Assembly (NCBI RefSeq): GCF_019400745.1 | Contig: NZ_WJIB01000013.1 | Span: forward strand, 93,610 to 157,609 | Origin: Cohnella sp. CFH 77786 | GTDB lineage: Bacteria; Bacillota; Bacilli; Paenibacillales; Paenibacillaceae | Direction: 5' to 3' | Length of the DNA: 64,000 nt | Shown here: one piece after another, positions 18,797 to 27,718 of the stretch | How positions within the stretch are numbered: position 1 is the stretch's first letter | Layout: each line of letters opens with the position of its first letter | Notes under the pieces: model-generated | What the model saw: only the letters and a program-made list of their open reading frames with translations | What the model was told of the DNA's origin: nothing | Databases searched by the model: none | Translations under genes and position numbers: made by a program

Positions 18797-19566
18797 ATCC
18801 GGGCGGTCATCCCTGTCTCCCCCAGCCTTACGTGAGAAGGCAATCCGTAGTCCCGCCTCGAGTCGACGTCATGGGACAGGTGCGTGAACAGCACCTTCCC
18901 CGCCCCGACTTCGGCCGCCAGCGCCAAACCTTCCTTCATATCGTATACGGAACGGGTATCCATCGGGAACGGCTCTTCGGCGAAGCTGGTGCCGAGGATA
19001 AGCAGTTCCAGACCGCGCAGCGGCTCCTTCTCCGCTTCCGACAGGTTGATGGAATCCGAACAGTATGCCCACGATTTCCCGGTTTGGGGACGGTCGAACC
19101 GGTACGCGTAAGAATAACCGTTCTTCCCATGGTTTACTTTCCAAGGCCGGACGTTCCATCCCCCGTATTCCATTCCTTCGTCGTTCGCATGCAGACGCAG
19201 GCGGGACCCGATCCACGGGAATCGGCGAAGAACCTCCTCCAGCACTTCCGCCGGCGCGAAGACGTCGGCATGGACGTCCGTCCAGCGGCAGGCATCGGCC
19301 CAATCGACGAGACCGCCGATGTGGTCGAAATGCGCATGCGTGAGCAGACCCATCGCCGCGTTCCGAACGCCGATCGACTCCATCTGCTCCCGCCAATCGG
19401 GCCCGCAATCCAGCAGAAGAGGCGAAGCGTTCTTCTCCCGCAGCCACAACGAAGAGCGGAGCCTCCGGTTCGCGCCCGTCGTCCTCGCTTCTTCGCATAC
19501 CGCGCACTCGCAATAGACCCGGGGCGTGCCGAGCGAATCTCCGTGACCCAAAAAGGTGATTTCCAT
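18793..19566 (-). CDS. MBL-fold hydrolase, PhnP-like
   Basis: A 257-residue metallo-beta-lactamase-fold enzyme. It starts with MEITFLGHGDSLGTPR, has a CECAVCEEA cysteine pair, the metal motif THAHFDHIGG, Asp in YCSDS and the late histidine in FTHLSHD. The layout matches cyclic phosphodiesterases of the PhnP type, which bind an extra zinc through the N-terminal cysteines. No phosphonate genes are nearby, so the role may be general nucleotide or RNA-end clean-up. AAAGGAGAGG supports the ATG at 19566. Its start overlaps the end of the GNAT gene. Confidence 0.82.
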   Translation of the reverse strand: MEITFLGHGDSLGTPRVYCECAVCEEARTTGANRRLRSSLWLREKNASPLLLDCGPDWREQMESIGVRNAAMGLLTHAHFDHIGGLVDWADACRWTDVHADVFAPAEVLEEVLRRFPWIGSRLRLHANDEGMEYGGWNVRPWKVNHGKNGYSYAYRFDRPQTGKSWAYCSDSINLSEAEKEPLRGLELLILGTSFAEEPFPMDTRSVYDMKEGLALAAEVGAGKVLFTHLSHDVDSRRDYGLPSHVRLGETGMTARI

Positions 19567-19586
19567 GGCCCCCGCCTCTCCTTTGG

Positions 19587-20258
19587 TTAAAGCGGCAGCA
19601 AGCCGATTTCTTCCCGGCTCTCGAGACCGGCGATCATGTCCAGCCATTCTTGCGGCTTGTTCGGCAGCGCTTCGTAGTACCAGCGCAGGAACGATACCAC
19701 AAGAGAGGATGGCAGCGACCGGATTTCCCCGTCTGCGGGCCGGAACCCGAGATCGAGACCGGTCACCGCTTTGCCTTCATGATCCCAGGAAGGGTGAACG
19801 TACGCGATGTCCAGCTTGCCGAAGCCCAGGTGCGACAGCACTTCGCGGCGAACCGCCGGGTGCATGGGCAGCACCTGTCCGAAGGCCAGCGAGGCATTCT
19901 CCAGCGGATCGTATATTTCGGCGAACATGCCGAGCGACTTCGTGCCCGATTCGCTTTCGAGCCTGCGCAAATCCTTCTCCCGATTGACGTACAGAAACCT
20001 GCCGATGCCGAGTCCGGGCTCGCCTATGATCGTGAAATCGGTCATGGACACGCGCAGCTTCGATTGGTAGCGGTATTCCGTGGCACCGACCACGCGGCCC
20101 TCATGAACGGCGACATAGACGTGAATGTCGGGATCCCGGAGCGGCTCTTCCCACAATTCGTAAGCCAGCACTTCCTCGGGCGGGAAAATCCGGCCCAACA
20201 AGCGGTGCATGTCGGCGAATTTCCCGTCCTGGATCGATTGGACGCGTATGTATTCCAT
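19587..20258 (-). CDS. GNAT-family acetyltransferase
   Basis: A 223-residue protein with a GNAT-like fold: VHEGRVVGATEYRYQ in the middle strand region, GLGIGRFLYVNREKDL resembling the acetyl-CoA segment, then a long unusual C-terminus. The ATG at 20258 has GGAGGG ten bases upstream; a TTG three codons earlier is too close to it. It lies about 20 bases after another GNAT gene, which follows a nitrilase, so the three probably act on related small molecules. Substrate unknown. Confidence 0.7.
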   Translation of the reverse strand: MEYIRVQSIQDGKFADMHRLLGRIFPPEEVLAYELWEEPLRDPDIHVYVAVHEGRVVGATEYRYQSKLRVSMTDFTIIGEPGLGIGRFLYVNREKDLRRLESESGTKSLGMFAEIYDPLENASLAFGQVLPMHPAVRREVLSHLGFGKLDIAYVHPSWDHEGKAVTGLDLGFRPADGEIRSLPSSLVVSFLRWYYEALPNKPQEWLDMIAGLESREEIGLLPL

Positions 20259-20279
20259 GGTCTGCAATCCCTCCGGATA

Positions 20280-20939
20280 TTATGATTTAAACGGGTTGCG
20301 CCATTCCATCAAGGCAGCGTACCCGCAAGACTCTTCGTCTTCCAAATAATCCGCCGCCACGCCGACCGGCAGCCGCCCGCACCGGAGCAGGAATGTCAGC
20401 ACCGGATCTTTGCGGAAGCCGCCCGCGACCTGCTCCACGTATTGCTCGGGACTCATTTCCGATGCAACGAGATGGTATCCCGGCATTCTTCCGCCCCCAA
20501 GCAGCCTGCTCGCGCCCAAATGGACGACCGTCTCGTACATCGACTGCATGAGCCATTTGCCCAATCCGAATTTGCGGAATTCGGGCGCCACGCAAATATC
20601 GACGACATACAACGTATCGCCCGCGGGATCATGGTTGCGGATAAAGCCATGATCGGTCACCGACGCCCAATCATGCCGCTCGCCTTCAGCCAAGGTAACC
20701 CGCAGCGCGGTCATCGAGCCGGCGATCCGGCCGTCGATTTCGGCGCACAGCGCACCTTCGGGAAATCGCGTGACGTGCTCCGTCAGCTGTTCGGCGTTCC
20801 ACCACAGCTCCGGCGGAAAAGGCGGCGGAAAGCTAAGCGCCTGCAAGGCGATCAAGCCCTCGAAATCCGCGTAACCGTAATTCCGGATGACGGCGGGAAG
20901 CATCCGGCTGCCGTCCGTCACCCGTAACCGTTTGTACAT
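20280..20939 (-). CDS. GNAT-family acetyltransferase
   Basis: A 219-residue GNAT. The core strand and acetyl-CoA loop read YVVDICVAPEFRKFGLGKWLM, with a preceding EIDGRIAGSMTALRV. It has a GNAT domain at ~20-160 and a ~60-residue tail. The ATG at 20939 has AGGTGAG just before it; a GTG at 20948, immediately after the nitrilase stop, is an alternative. The two-base junction to the nitrilase suggests obligate co-expression. Confidence 0.78.
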   Translation of the reverse strand: MYKRLRVTDGSRMLPAVIRNYGYADFEGLIALQALSFPPPFPPELWWNAEQLTEHVTRFPEGALCAEIDGRIAGSMTALRVTLAEGERHDWASVTDHGFIRNHDPAGDTLYVVDICVAPEFRKFGLGKWLMQSMYETVVHLGASRLLGGGRMPGYHLVASEMSPEQYVEQVAGGFRKDPVLTFLLRCGRLPVGVAADYLEDEESCGYAALMEWRNPFKS

Positions 20940-20948
20940 CTCGCTCAC

Positions 20949-21806
20949 CTAATTCCAGTCCGGGTACAAATCCGTCCGGCGGTCCCGCCACGTCGTCACC
21001 GATCCGCTTCGGCGGACCTCCTCCAGCAGGGACAGATCCAAATCGGCGGTGATCAGCATATCCGCGTTGATCTCGCCTTCGCACAGAATTCCGCGAGGCG
21101 GGAACGGGATATCGTTCGGCGTGATGACGGCCGCCTGTCCATAGTTGGCCCGCATGAAATCGACGCGCCTGAGGGAGCCTACCGTACCCGTCGTCACGAT
21201 GTACATCTGGTTTTCCACCGCTCTCGCGTGGCAGCAGTAGCGTACCCGGTAGAAACCGTGGCGGTCGTCGGTGCAGGAAGGGCAGAAAATGACGTCCGCC
21301 CCCTTCGCCCGAACGATCCGGACGATTTCCGGAAACTCGATGTCGTAGCAGGTCAGCAGGCCGATCGTGCCATAAGGCGTGTCGAATACGCGGACTCCGT
21401 CCCCTTCCTGGACGTTCCATTCGTCCTTCTCCGTCGGCGTGATGTGCAGCTTGTCCTGCGTGTTCACCGAGCCGTCCGGTCCGAACAGGTAAGCGGTGTT
21501 GCGAAGCCGATTTCCCCGGCGCGTTACATGGGTTCCGCCGATGATGTAAATCCCGAAGCTCTTGGCCAATCCCGAAAACAGCGACTCGTACGCTTCCGTA
21601 TACTCGGGAAGCTTGTCTACGGGGTCTCCCGATTCCTCTCCTCCGCCTGCGGACAGCAAAGGGGTCGTGACGAATTCCGGAAACAGCAGGAACCGCGCCC
21701 CGTATTCAGCCGCGTTTCGCGCATAGTGGACGACCTGCCGGCTGAAATCATCAAAACTGGCGACGTCCCTGAGTTCGAACTGGACGGCGGATACCCTCAT
21801 TTTCAC
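20949..21806 (-). CDS. Carbon-nitrogen hydrolase (nitrilase superfamily)
   Basis: A 285-residue amidase/nitrilase-fold enzyme. The catalytic triad is Glu in LLFPEFVTT, Lys in QDKLHITPTE and Cys in LLTCYDIEFPE. A GTG at 21806 has GAGGAGG ten bases upstream; the ATG two codons later is less well spaced. Homologues elsewhere are fused to a GNAT domain; here the GNAT follows as a separate gene. It probably hydrolyses an amide of a small metabolite, identity unknown. Confidence 0.85.
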   Translation of the reverse strand: MKMRVSAVQFELRDVASFDDFSRQVVHYARNAAEYGARFLLFPEFVTTPLLSAGGGEESGDPVDKLPEYTEAYESLFSGLAKSFGIYIIGGTHVTRRGNRLRNTAYLFGPDGSVNTQDKLHITPTEKDEWNVQEGDGVRVFDTPYGTIGLLTCYDIEFPEIVRIVRAKGADVIFCPSCTDDRHGFYRVRYCCHARAVENQMYIVTTGTVGSLRRVDFMRANYGQAAVITPNDIPFPPRGILCEGEINADMLITADLDLSLLEEVRRSGSVTTWRDRRTDLYPDWN

Positions 21807-21921
21807 CGGTGACGATTCCTCCTCTAGACGGCGACCCTGCCATTCGCCATTGGCGCGATGAAACCTGTCAAGCGATAAGAACGGCACCCGGCCGACTCGG
21901 ACCGAATGCCGCTGTGCCATG

Positions 21922-22578
21922 CTATCCGCGGTTCCAATCGAATCCGACGGCCTGCAGGAACGCCCGGGCCAGCACCATGTGTCCGGCTTGCGTCGGATGC
22001 ACGCGGTCCCAGGCGAGCGTAGCGGCGTACAGATGGGTCAGAACCCGGTCGAATGCCGCTTGCGTGTCCACGAACAGCGTCCCGTTCTCTTCGGCGATCC
22101 TGCGCACGATGGCGCCGTATTCATCCATGCGTCTGCGCATGGCGTCGGACTTGTTCGACTCGATATAGAACGGTGTCATGAGAACGAGACCGCGGACTTT
22201 CGGAAGCGTCAGCTTCACCAACTGGCGGAGGGTCGACTCGTATTCGTCCGGCTGGACCTGCCATTCCCGGATGAACGGCGTATCGAACTGCCGCCATACG
22301 TCGTTCGTGCCTATCATGACCGACAGCCAATCGGGTTTCCTCTGCAAGACATCGGTTTCCCAGCGCCCGGCCAGATCCCGGACGGTATTCCCGCTTACTC
22401 CCATATTGACGACCCGGATGCCCAGCTCTGGATACGAGGCTTGCAGGAAGGCGTCCGCCAGCGAGACGTAGCCTTTGCCCAGCGCCCCGAACAGTCCTTC
22501 CCCATCCGGCCTCTGGCGTTCGCAATCCGTGATCGAATCCCCGATGAAAAGCAGCTTTTCCCCGTTTTGCAGCTTCAT
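21922..22578 (-). CDS. SGNH/GDSL-family esterase
   Basis: A 218-residue hydrolase with all four blocks of the family: FIGDSITD (nucleophile Ser15), NMGVSGN, IGTNDVW, and DRVHPTQAGH with the Asp-His pair. It has no signal peptide and is probably cytoplasmic, acting on acylated sugars or lipids; the specificity is not visible. Located between the nitrilase and the sensor kinase, it seems to be its own unit. Confidence 0.9.
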   Translation of the reverse strand: MKLQNGEKLLFIGDSITDCERQRPDGEGLFGALGKGYVSLADAFLQASYPELGIRVVNMGVSGNTVRDLAGRWETDVLQRKPDWLSVMIGTNDVWRQFDTPFIREWQVQPDEYESTLRQLVKLTLPKVRGLVLMTPFYIESNKSDAMRRRMDEYGAIVRRIAEENGTLFVDTQAAFDRVLTHLYAATLAWDRVHPTQAGHMVLARAFLQAVGFDWNRG

Positions 22579-22641
22579 GTTTCCCGTTCTCCCCTCGGTT
22601 CGGAAATGAAATGGAATGGAATAGAATCGAATGGCTTCACG

Positions 22642-23997
22642 TCAATTCGTGCGCGGAAACTGGATCGAAATCGTCGTCCCGATGCCCGGCTTGCTGAATA
22701 CTTCCACGTTTCCGTCGTGCAGCTCGACGATGCGCTTGGCGATCGACAGCCCCAGCCCGTGACCGCCCGTCAGCCGATGGCGCGCCGTATCCACCCGGTA
22801 GAACCGTTCGAACAGATACGGGATTTCGCTTTCCGGGATCCCGATTCCGTAGTCGGTCACTTCGAGCTTCACGCCGGTTTTGTCGTGCCGGATCCGCACG
22901 TCGATCGGCTCTTTGCTGTACTTGATCGCGTTGTCGATCAGGATGAGGAGAAGCTGGCGGATCTTGTCCTTGTCTCCCCGCATCGGTACGGACTGGCTCT
23001 GCGAATGTACGCGGATTTCGCGAGCGAAGGTCGTGCCCAGCATGCCGGCGAGCTCCCGGACCACCTTCGTGACGTCGAAACGCGTGACGTTGACCCAGTC
23101 GTCCTGCTCCGCTTCGGCGAGCGTCAGCATGGAACGGGTCAGCTTCTGCAGCCGTTCCGTCTCCCTGCCGATCGCTTCGATCGCTTCGTCCCGAACCGCC
23201 TCGTTGTCCCGGCCCCACCGTTTGAGCATATCCGCGTAGCTGCCGATGACGGTCAGCGGGGTTTTGAGCTCGTGGGAGGCGTCCGCGACGAACTGCTTCT
23301 GGTGCTCGATCGTCCGGTCCAAACGGTCGATCATTTCGTTGAAGGCGCGGACGAGCTGCTGCAGCTCGACGGACTCCTCCCGGCCGTTCAGCTTGACGCG
23401 GTGCAGCTTCCCGCTTCGGTCGATTTCCCGCATCGTCTGGACCATCTGGGCGATCGGACCGGTCATCCGGGACGTAAACCAATAGGTTCCGAAAATGGCG
23501 ACCAAGATCGCCCCCACGCTGGTGGCGGCCAGAACGCTGACGAGGATTTGGGTGTAACTGTCCAACACGGTCAGCCGACGGGCGCCCTCCACGGCGCCGA
23601 TCAGCCTGCCGTCCTGATACAGCGGAACCGTCAGGAAAATGACCCGCTGGCCGTTCACTTGGAGCGATTCGGAAGTGAGCGCGGACGGATCGCCCGTCGG
23701 CAAGGACAGGAGCTCGGTGTCGATGCCGATTTTGTTCACGACCTTGTTGCCGACAAGCACGATGCGAAGCATCTCGTTGGCGTTGAACAGGTCGGTGAGC
23801 AGCTTCGGATCATCCAATCCGCCCATATGCTGCTTGCGCAGCGTCTCCGCGACCAAGTCCGCTTTGTTCGCGAGCAGTTGAAGCTCTCCCCGCGTCGTTA
23901 CCCGGATGACGAAAAAATAGACGAAAATATTATACAAGATCAAGATGAAGATTAGCCAGAAAACGGTGAAAAGGGTGAAGCGAACCCTTAGCGTCAT
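22642..23997 (-). CDS. Sensor histidine kinase
   Basis: A 451-residue membrane kinase. TM1 lies at about 8-30, an extracytoplasmic sensor at ~32-150, TM2 at ~155-175, a HAMP domain at ~178-228, the phospho-acceptor box FVADASHELKTPL near 243, and the ATPase domain with DNAIKYS, DYGIGIP and GGHGLGLSIAKR. The start overlaps the regulator stop as ATGA. Together with the upstream chrA gene it forms a probable three-gene operon. The signal is not evident. Confidence 0.93.
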   Translation of the reverse strand: MTLRVRFTLFTVFWLIFILILYNIFVYFFVIRVTTRGELQLLANKADLVAETLRKQHMGGLDDPKLLTDLFNANEMLRIVLVGNKVVNKIGIDTELLSLPTGDPSALTSESLQVNGQRVIFLTVPLYQDGRLIGAVEGARRLTVLDSYTQILVSVLAATSVGAILVAIFGTYWFTSRMTGPIAQMVQTMREIDRSGKLHRVKLNGREESVELQQLVRAFNEMIDRLDRTIEHQKQFVADASHELKTPLTVIGSYADMLKRWGRDNEAVRDEAIEAIGRETERLQKLTRSMLTLAEAEQDDWVNVTRFDVTKVVRELAGMLGTTFAREIRVHSQSQSVPMRGDKDKIRQLLLILIDNAIKYSKEPIDVRIRHDKTGVKLEVTDYGIGIPESEIPYLFERFYRVDTARHRLTGGHGLGLSIAKRIVELHDGNVEVFSKPGIGTTISIQFPRTN

Positions 23998-24695
23998 GCG
24001 TCGGGCTCCTTCAGCATGTAGCCGACGCCGCGGACCGTATGGAGAAGCTTATGGCGGTAACCCTTGTCCATTTTTTGCCGCAAATACCGGATGTAGACGT
24101 CTACGACGTTCGTATCCCCGATATATTCGTAACCCCAAACGTCGGACAGGATCTCTTCCCTCGTTTTCTCCTCGTTCTTGTGGCGCGCCAAGTAGAGCAG
24201 CAATTCGAATTCGCGCGGCGTCAAATCGATGGAATGGTCTTTGCGGTATACTTTGCGGGTAATGAGCTCGATCGTCAAATCCCCGATTTTCAAACAATCC
24301 TCGTTATCTCCCTCGCGGGATGCCTTGAAAATCCGCAAAATGTTCCGCACCCGGGCGAGCAGCTCCTCCATCGCGAAAGGTTTCGTGATGTAGTCGTTCG
24401 CCCCGTGCTCGAAGCCGCTCACTTTGTCAGGCACCGTGTCGCGGGCCGTAAGCAGAATCACGGGCACGGCCGATTCGCTTTGGCGAAGCCGGCGAAGCAC
24501 CTCGATGCCGTTCAGCTCGGGCAGCATGACGTCGAGAAGAACGAGGTGCCAATCGCCGGATTGGGCCATTTCCAGGCCGGTCCGGCCGTCGGCGGCGCGT
24601 CCGACCCCATACCCTTCGTGCTCCAGCTCCAATTGCAGGATTCTCGCGATTCCGTCTTCGTCTTCTATGATCAGGATATTTTCCTTCTCTTTCAT
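23994..24695 (-). CDS. Response regulator, OmpR/PhoB family
   Basis: A 233-residue regulator. The receiver has acidic pair EDED near 11-14, phospho-acceptor Asp in LLDVMLPELNG (~55), Thr in ILLTARD and Lys in YITKPF. A winged-helix DNA-binding domain occupies ~130-230 (LTPREFELLLYLARH, VDVYIRYLRQK, TVRGVGYML). AAGGAAGGGG precedes the ATG. It lies 15 bases after the chrA stop. Confidence 0.94.
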   Translation of the reverse strand: MKEKENILIIEDEDGIARILQLELEHEGYGVGRAADGRTGLEMAQSGDWHLVLLDVMLPELNGIEVLRRLRQSESAVPVILLTARDTVPDKVSGFEHGANDYITKPFAMEELLARVRNILRIFKASREGDNEDCLKIGDLTIELITRKVYRKDHSIDLTPREFELLLYLARHKNEEKTREEILSDVWGYEYIGDTNVVDVYIRYLRQKMDKGYRHKLLHTVRGVGYMLKEPDA

Positions 24696-24710
24696 CGGGT
24701 ATCCCCTTCC

Positions 24711-25958
24711 TTATGTCTCGATGATCCAACCTGCCGCCGCGCACGCCGCAACGACCGCGATCGGCGGGATCCGCTTGTACGCCAGCGCCGCGAACGCGGC
24801 GGCGGCAACGGCGACGTCCCCGGCATCGCGGACAGCGGAGGTCCAGACCGGGTCGTACAGAGCCGCCAGCAGCAGCCCGACGACCGAAGCGTTGACGCCG
24901 GCCAGCGCCGATCTGGCCGAGCGGTTGGCACGAAGGCGCTCCCAATACGGCATCGCTCCCGCCACGAGCAGGAACGAAGGCAGGAACACGGCCGTCAGCA
25001 TGACGGCTGCGCGCAGCCACCCCGCGGCTCCGGGTGCGGAAGCGGCGCCGACGAAAGCGGCGAACGTGAAGAGCGGCCCCGGAACCGCTTGGGCCGCGCC
25101 GTAACCGGCCACGAACCGCTCTTCGCTGAGCAAGCCCGCGGCCACCGACTCGTGCTCGAGCATCGGAAGCACGACATGCCCGCCTCCGAACACGAGCGAT
25201 CCGGCGCGGTATCCGATGTCGGCGAGAACGGCGAGCGGCTCGCCCGTGAACCGGGCCAACCAGGGCAGCAGAACCAGCAGAAGGCCGAACGCGATCAAGT
25301 ACAAGTAAGCGTATGGGGCCGGGGTGCCGTGCAGCCCGGAACCCGGAGAGTCGGACGCGGATCCGGATGCGCCCTGTGGCATTTTGCCTCTGAGCGTCCT
25401 CCATCCGAGAATGCCGCACAGGATGATCGGCAGCAATTGGCCGGCCGGTCCCGGATACGCCAAAGCGGCGGCAGCGGTGGCGATAGCCATCGCGCCGCGG
25501 AGCAGATCGGGAATCAAGGAACGTCCCATGCTCCACACGGCTTGCGCCACGACGGCTACGGCCGCCAGCATGAGTCCGTGGATCGCTCCCGAAGCCGAAG
25601 CGGCAAGCGAGGGCAATCCCCAGGCGAACAACGCCATCAGAATGGCGGAAGGCAGCGTGAATCCGGCCCAGGCGGCAAGAGCGCCGGGGATTCCCGCCCT
25701 GCGCATCGCGATGGCCATGCCGAGCTGGCTGCTCGCGGGTCCAGGCAGGAATTGGCACATTGCCGTCAGGTCGGCGAACGTCGCTTCGTCGAGCCAGCCC
25801 TTGCGGCGGACGTAGGTTTCCCGGAAATATCCGATATGGGCGATGGGCCCTCCGAAGGAGGAGAGACCCAGCTTCAGAGCCGTCCGGCCCGTTTCGATCC
25901 AGCCGCTGCGATCGGCGGCGCGCGGCGCGGCTACCGCGTCTTCGGTTTCTTCTCTCAT
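24711..25958 (-). CDS. chrA: Chromate transporter, two-domain CHR family
   Basis: A 415-residue membrane protein with two CHR domains. The first has SSFGGPIAHIGYF and QFLPGPASSQLGMAIA, the second FGGGHVVLPMLEHE and QAVPGPLFTFAAFVGA. The family exports chromate; close relatives may carry other oxyanions. About ten hydrophobic segments are visible. The ATG at 25958 has no ribosome site, but TACAAT ends six bases before it, so the mRNA may be leaderless. Followed closely by a two-component system that may regulate it. Confidence 0.88.
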   Translation of the reverse strand: MREETEDAVAAPRAADRSGWIETGRTALKLGLSSFGGPIAHIGYFRETYVRRKGWLDEATFADLTAMCQFLPGPASSQLGMAIAMRRAGIPGALAAWAGFTLPSAILMALFAWGLPSLAASASGAIHGLMLAAVAVVAQAVWSMGRSLIPDLLRGAMAIATAAAALAYPGPAGQLLPIILCGILGWRTLRGKMPQGASGSASDSPGSGLHGTPAPYAYLYLIAFGLLLVLLPWLARFTGEPLAVLADIGYRAGSLVFGGGHVVLPMLEHESVAAGLLSEERFVAGYGAAQAVPGPLFTFAAFVGAASAPGAAGWLRAAVMLTAVFLPSFLLVAGAMPYWERLRANRSARSALAGVNASVVGLLLAALYDPVWTSAVRDAGDVAVAAAAFAALAYKRIPPIAVVAACAAAGWIIET

Positions 25959-25964
25959 GCGACT

Positions 25965-25993
25965 ATTGTAGCACGATTGGCACGGGACTGAAA
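25965..25993 (-). promoter_or_regulatory. chrA promoter, possibly giving a leaderless transcript
   Basis: Minus strand: TTTCAG (25988-25993), 17-base spacer, TACAAT (25965-25970). The expected start of transcription falls on or next to the chrA ATG. Confidence 0.5.
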
Positions 25994-25999
25994 AATCCT

Positions 26000-27601
26000 T
26001 CACTTTCCGGGGTCGGGAAGCATTGCCTCCGCCCATGCTTGAAATGCCCGGCCTCCAGCCTGCGAAGCGAGCGCTTCCCGGGGATAACCTTCTCCTTGCC
26101 AAACGGCTTGCAAAACGGATTCCGCGGACAACCACGGCAATTTCGCGACCGGTGCCGCCGGAAAACACCCCAACCACTCTCCTCGTTCCGCAAAAGGCCG
26201 ATCCCGGTTGGCGATCCATCCGCACCTCGTTCCTCTACGGGCCGCGTTCTCCGACAAGTCCGCCTCCGCCGACTGCCTTCGAAGCGTCCACTTGGAGGGC
26301 AGGCAATCGGCGATCCACCACATCGAGCGCAAACCCAAGCGGACAAGCCATTCTTCCATTCCCGGCCGCTCCCAACGGCTGGATACGTCGAGCAGCACGA
26401 GCGGAACGCCGAGCTGCCGGAGCCAAGCGTCGAATCCGGCTTCCGGCAGACGAATAACGCCCGACGGATCGGCGGGGTAGTAGGAGGCGCTGCCGCTGCG
26501 CCATGCGGGAATCGCAGCCCCCTGTCCCGACGGATCGGCGAATACCGCGTGTTTGGGCATGGCACGGCGACCGTCGAGCAGCCCGAATAATTCAGGTTCG
26601 CCTCCGGGCACTTCCACCACGGCATGGTGAATGCCCTGCGAGGAGAGAAATCCGGACAAACCCAGCGTGGCGAAGGTCGCGCCCGCTGCAGGATAGGCGG
26701 AAAGAACGGCCGCGACCGTGACTCCTTGGGTACAGGGGGACGGTTGACCGGGTATCGCCCTTTCCCCTTTTACCTCCGGCAGCCAGACTTCTCCCAGCCG
26801 CCCGAGCAGCCGCTTCAGCTCGCCGGCGCTTTGGGGGCGCTTCTCCGGGTCTTCGGACAGCACCGATTCCAGCAGGTCGAGAAACCCGTTCGGCACATCG
26901 GCCTGAAGCTCCCGCCGAACGGAACCCGTCCGACGATACGCGAATCGGCCGCCGGATAGCAAGCAGTAGGCCATCGCGCCCCAGCCGTACAAGTCCGATC
27001 GCGCGTCGGTCTGCTTGCCGCGCATTTGCTCCGGGGCCGCGAACGCGGGTGTGCCGAGCCGCTCGGTGTCGGCGCCGGCTTCCGGGCGGTACGTCCGGGC
27101 AATGCCGAAATCGACGAGCACCGCGCGGTCGTGCCGGTCGATCAGAACGTTGGCCGGCTTCAAATCCCGGAACACGATCATCGGGCGCTGGCCGTGCAAG
27201 TAGCAGAGCAAATCGCACAGCTGCTCCAGGTAGCGCAGCACCCGAACGAACGGCAGCCGGTTGCCGCTGCGGGCGAACAGGTCGGCGAGGGTATCCCCCG
27301 GCACGTATTCCATGACGATGGCGGCCCAGCCGTCCGCGTCCGGCGGATAATAATCGACGATGTCCGGCAGATGGGGATGCTGCAGTTCCGACAATATCCT
27401 CGCTTCCCGGATGAACGCGTCCTTCTCCGCCGGATGCGCGGCCGTCAGCTTCAACGCCCTACGCTTGCCGTTTAACCGGATATCTTCGGCCAAATATACC
27501 CGTCCCATCCCGCCGCGGCCGATCTGGGCGACGATCCGGTATCGGTCTCCGTAGACCGCCCCCGCCTCCAAAACCGGGAGGGATCTTCTATGCTCCTCCA
27601 T
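26000..27601 (-). CDS. Ser/Thr protein kinase fused to a degenerate MinD/CpaE-like domain
   Basis: A 533-residue protein. The kinase domain (~15-265) has GRGGMGRVYLAED, lysine in RALKL, catalytic FRDLKPANVL (Phe for the usual His), metal site VDFGIA and AAPEQ. After a short linker, residues ~295-533 begin with VAAVLSAYPAAGATFATLGLSG, which looks like the deviant P-loop region of MinD/CpaE ATPases with the key lysine missing, followed by VVEVPGG and LVLLDVSSRW. No transmembrane or PASTA segments are present, so the kinase is cytosolic. The ATG at 27601 has AAGGAG nine bases upstream, which is better than earlier starts. Confidence 0.82.
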   Translation of the reverse strand: MEEHRRSLPVLEAGAVYGDRYRIVAQIGRGGMGRVYLAEDIRLNGKRRALKLTAAHPAEKDAFIREARILSELQHPHLPDIVDYYPPDADGWAAIVMEYVPGDTLADLFARSGNRLPFVRVLRYLEQLCDLLCYLHGQRPMIVFRDLKPANVLIDRHDRAVLVDFGIARTYRPEAGADTERLGTPAFAAPEQMRGKQTDARSDLYGWGAMAYCLLSGGRFAYRRTGSVRRELQADVPNGFLDLLESVLSEDPEKRPQSAGELKRLLGRLGEVWLPEVKGERAIPGQPSPCTQGVTVAAVLSAYPAAGATFATLGLSGFLSSQGIHHAVVEVPGGEPELFGLLDGRRAMPKHAVFADPSGQGAAIPAWRSGSASYYPADPSGVIRLPEAGFDAWLRQLGVPLVLLDVSSRWERPGMEEWLVRLGLRSMWWIADCLPSKWTLRRQSAEADLSENAARRGTRCGWIANRDRPFAERGEWLGCFPAAPVAKLPWLSAESVLQAVWQGEGYPREALASQAGGRAFQAWAEAMLPDPGK

Positions 27602-27718
27602 CCGCATGCTCTCCTTTTCGTTCGCCGATTTTATAAGTGATCCCGGAAGCCCTGCCTTTTTTTTCGCCGGCATCCGATGCCGCACGTCTGTCAACAGGCT
27701 GCGAACAGGTGTCCCCAA

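Noticed and set aside
22605..22632. Short GGAAT-like repeats before the sensor kinase end
   Set aside because: Only a few imperfect pentamers; consistent with chance.
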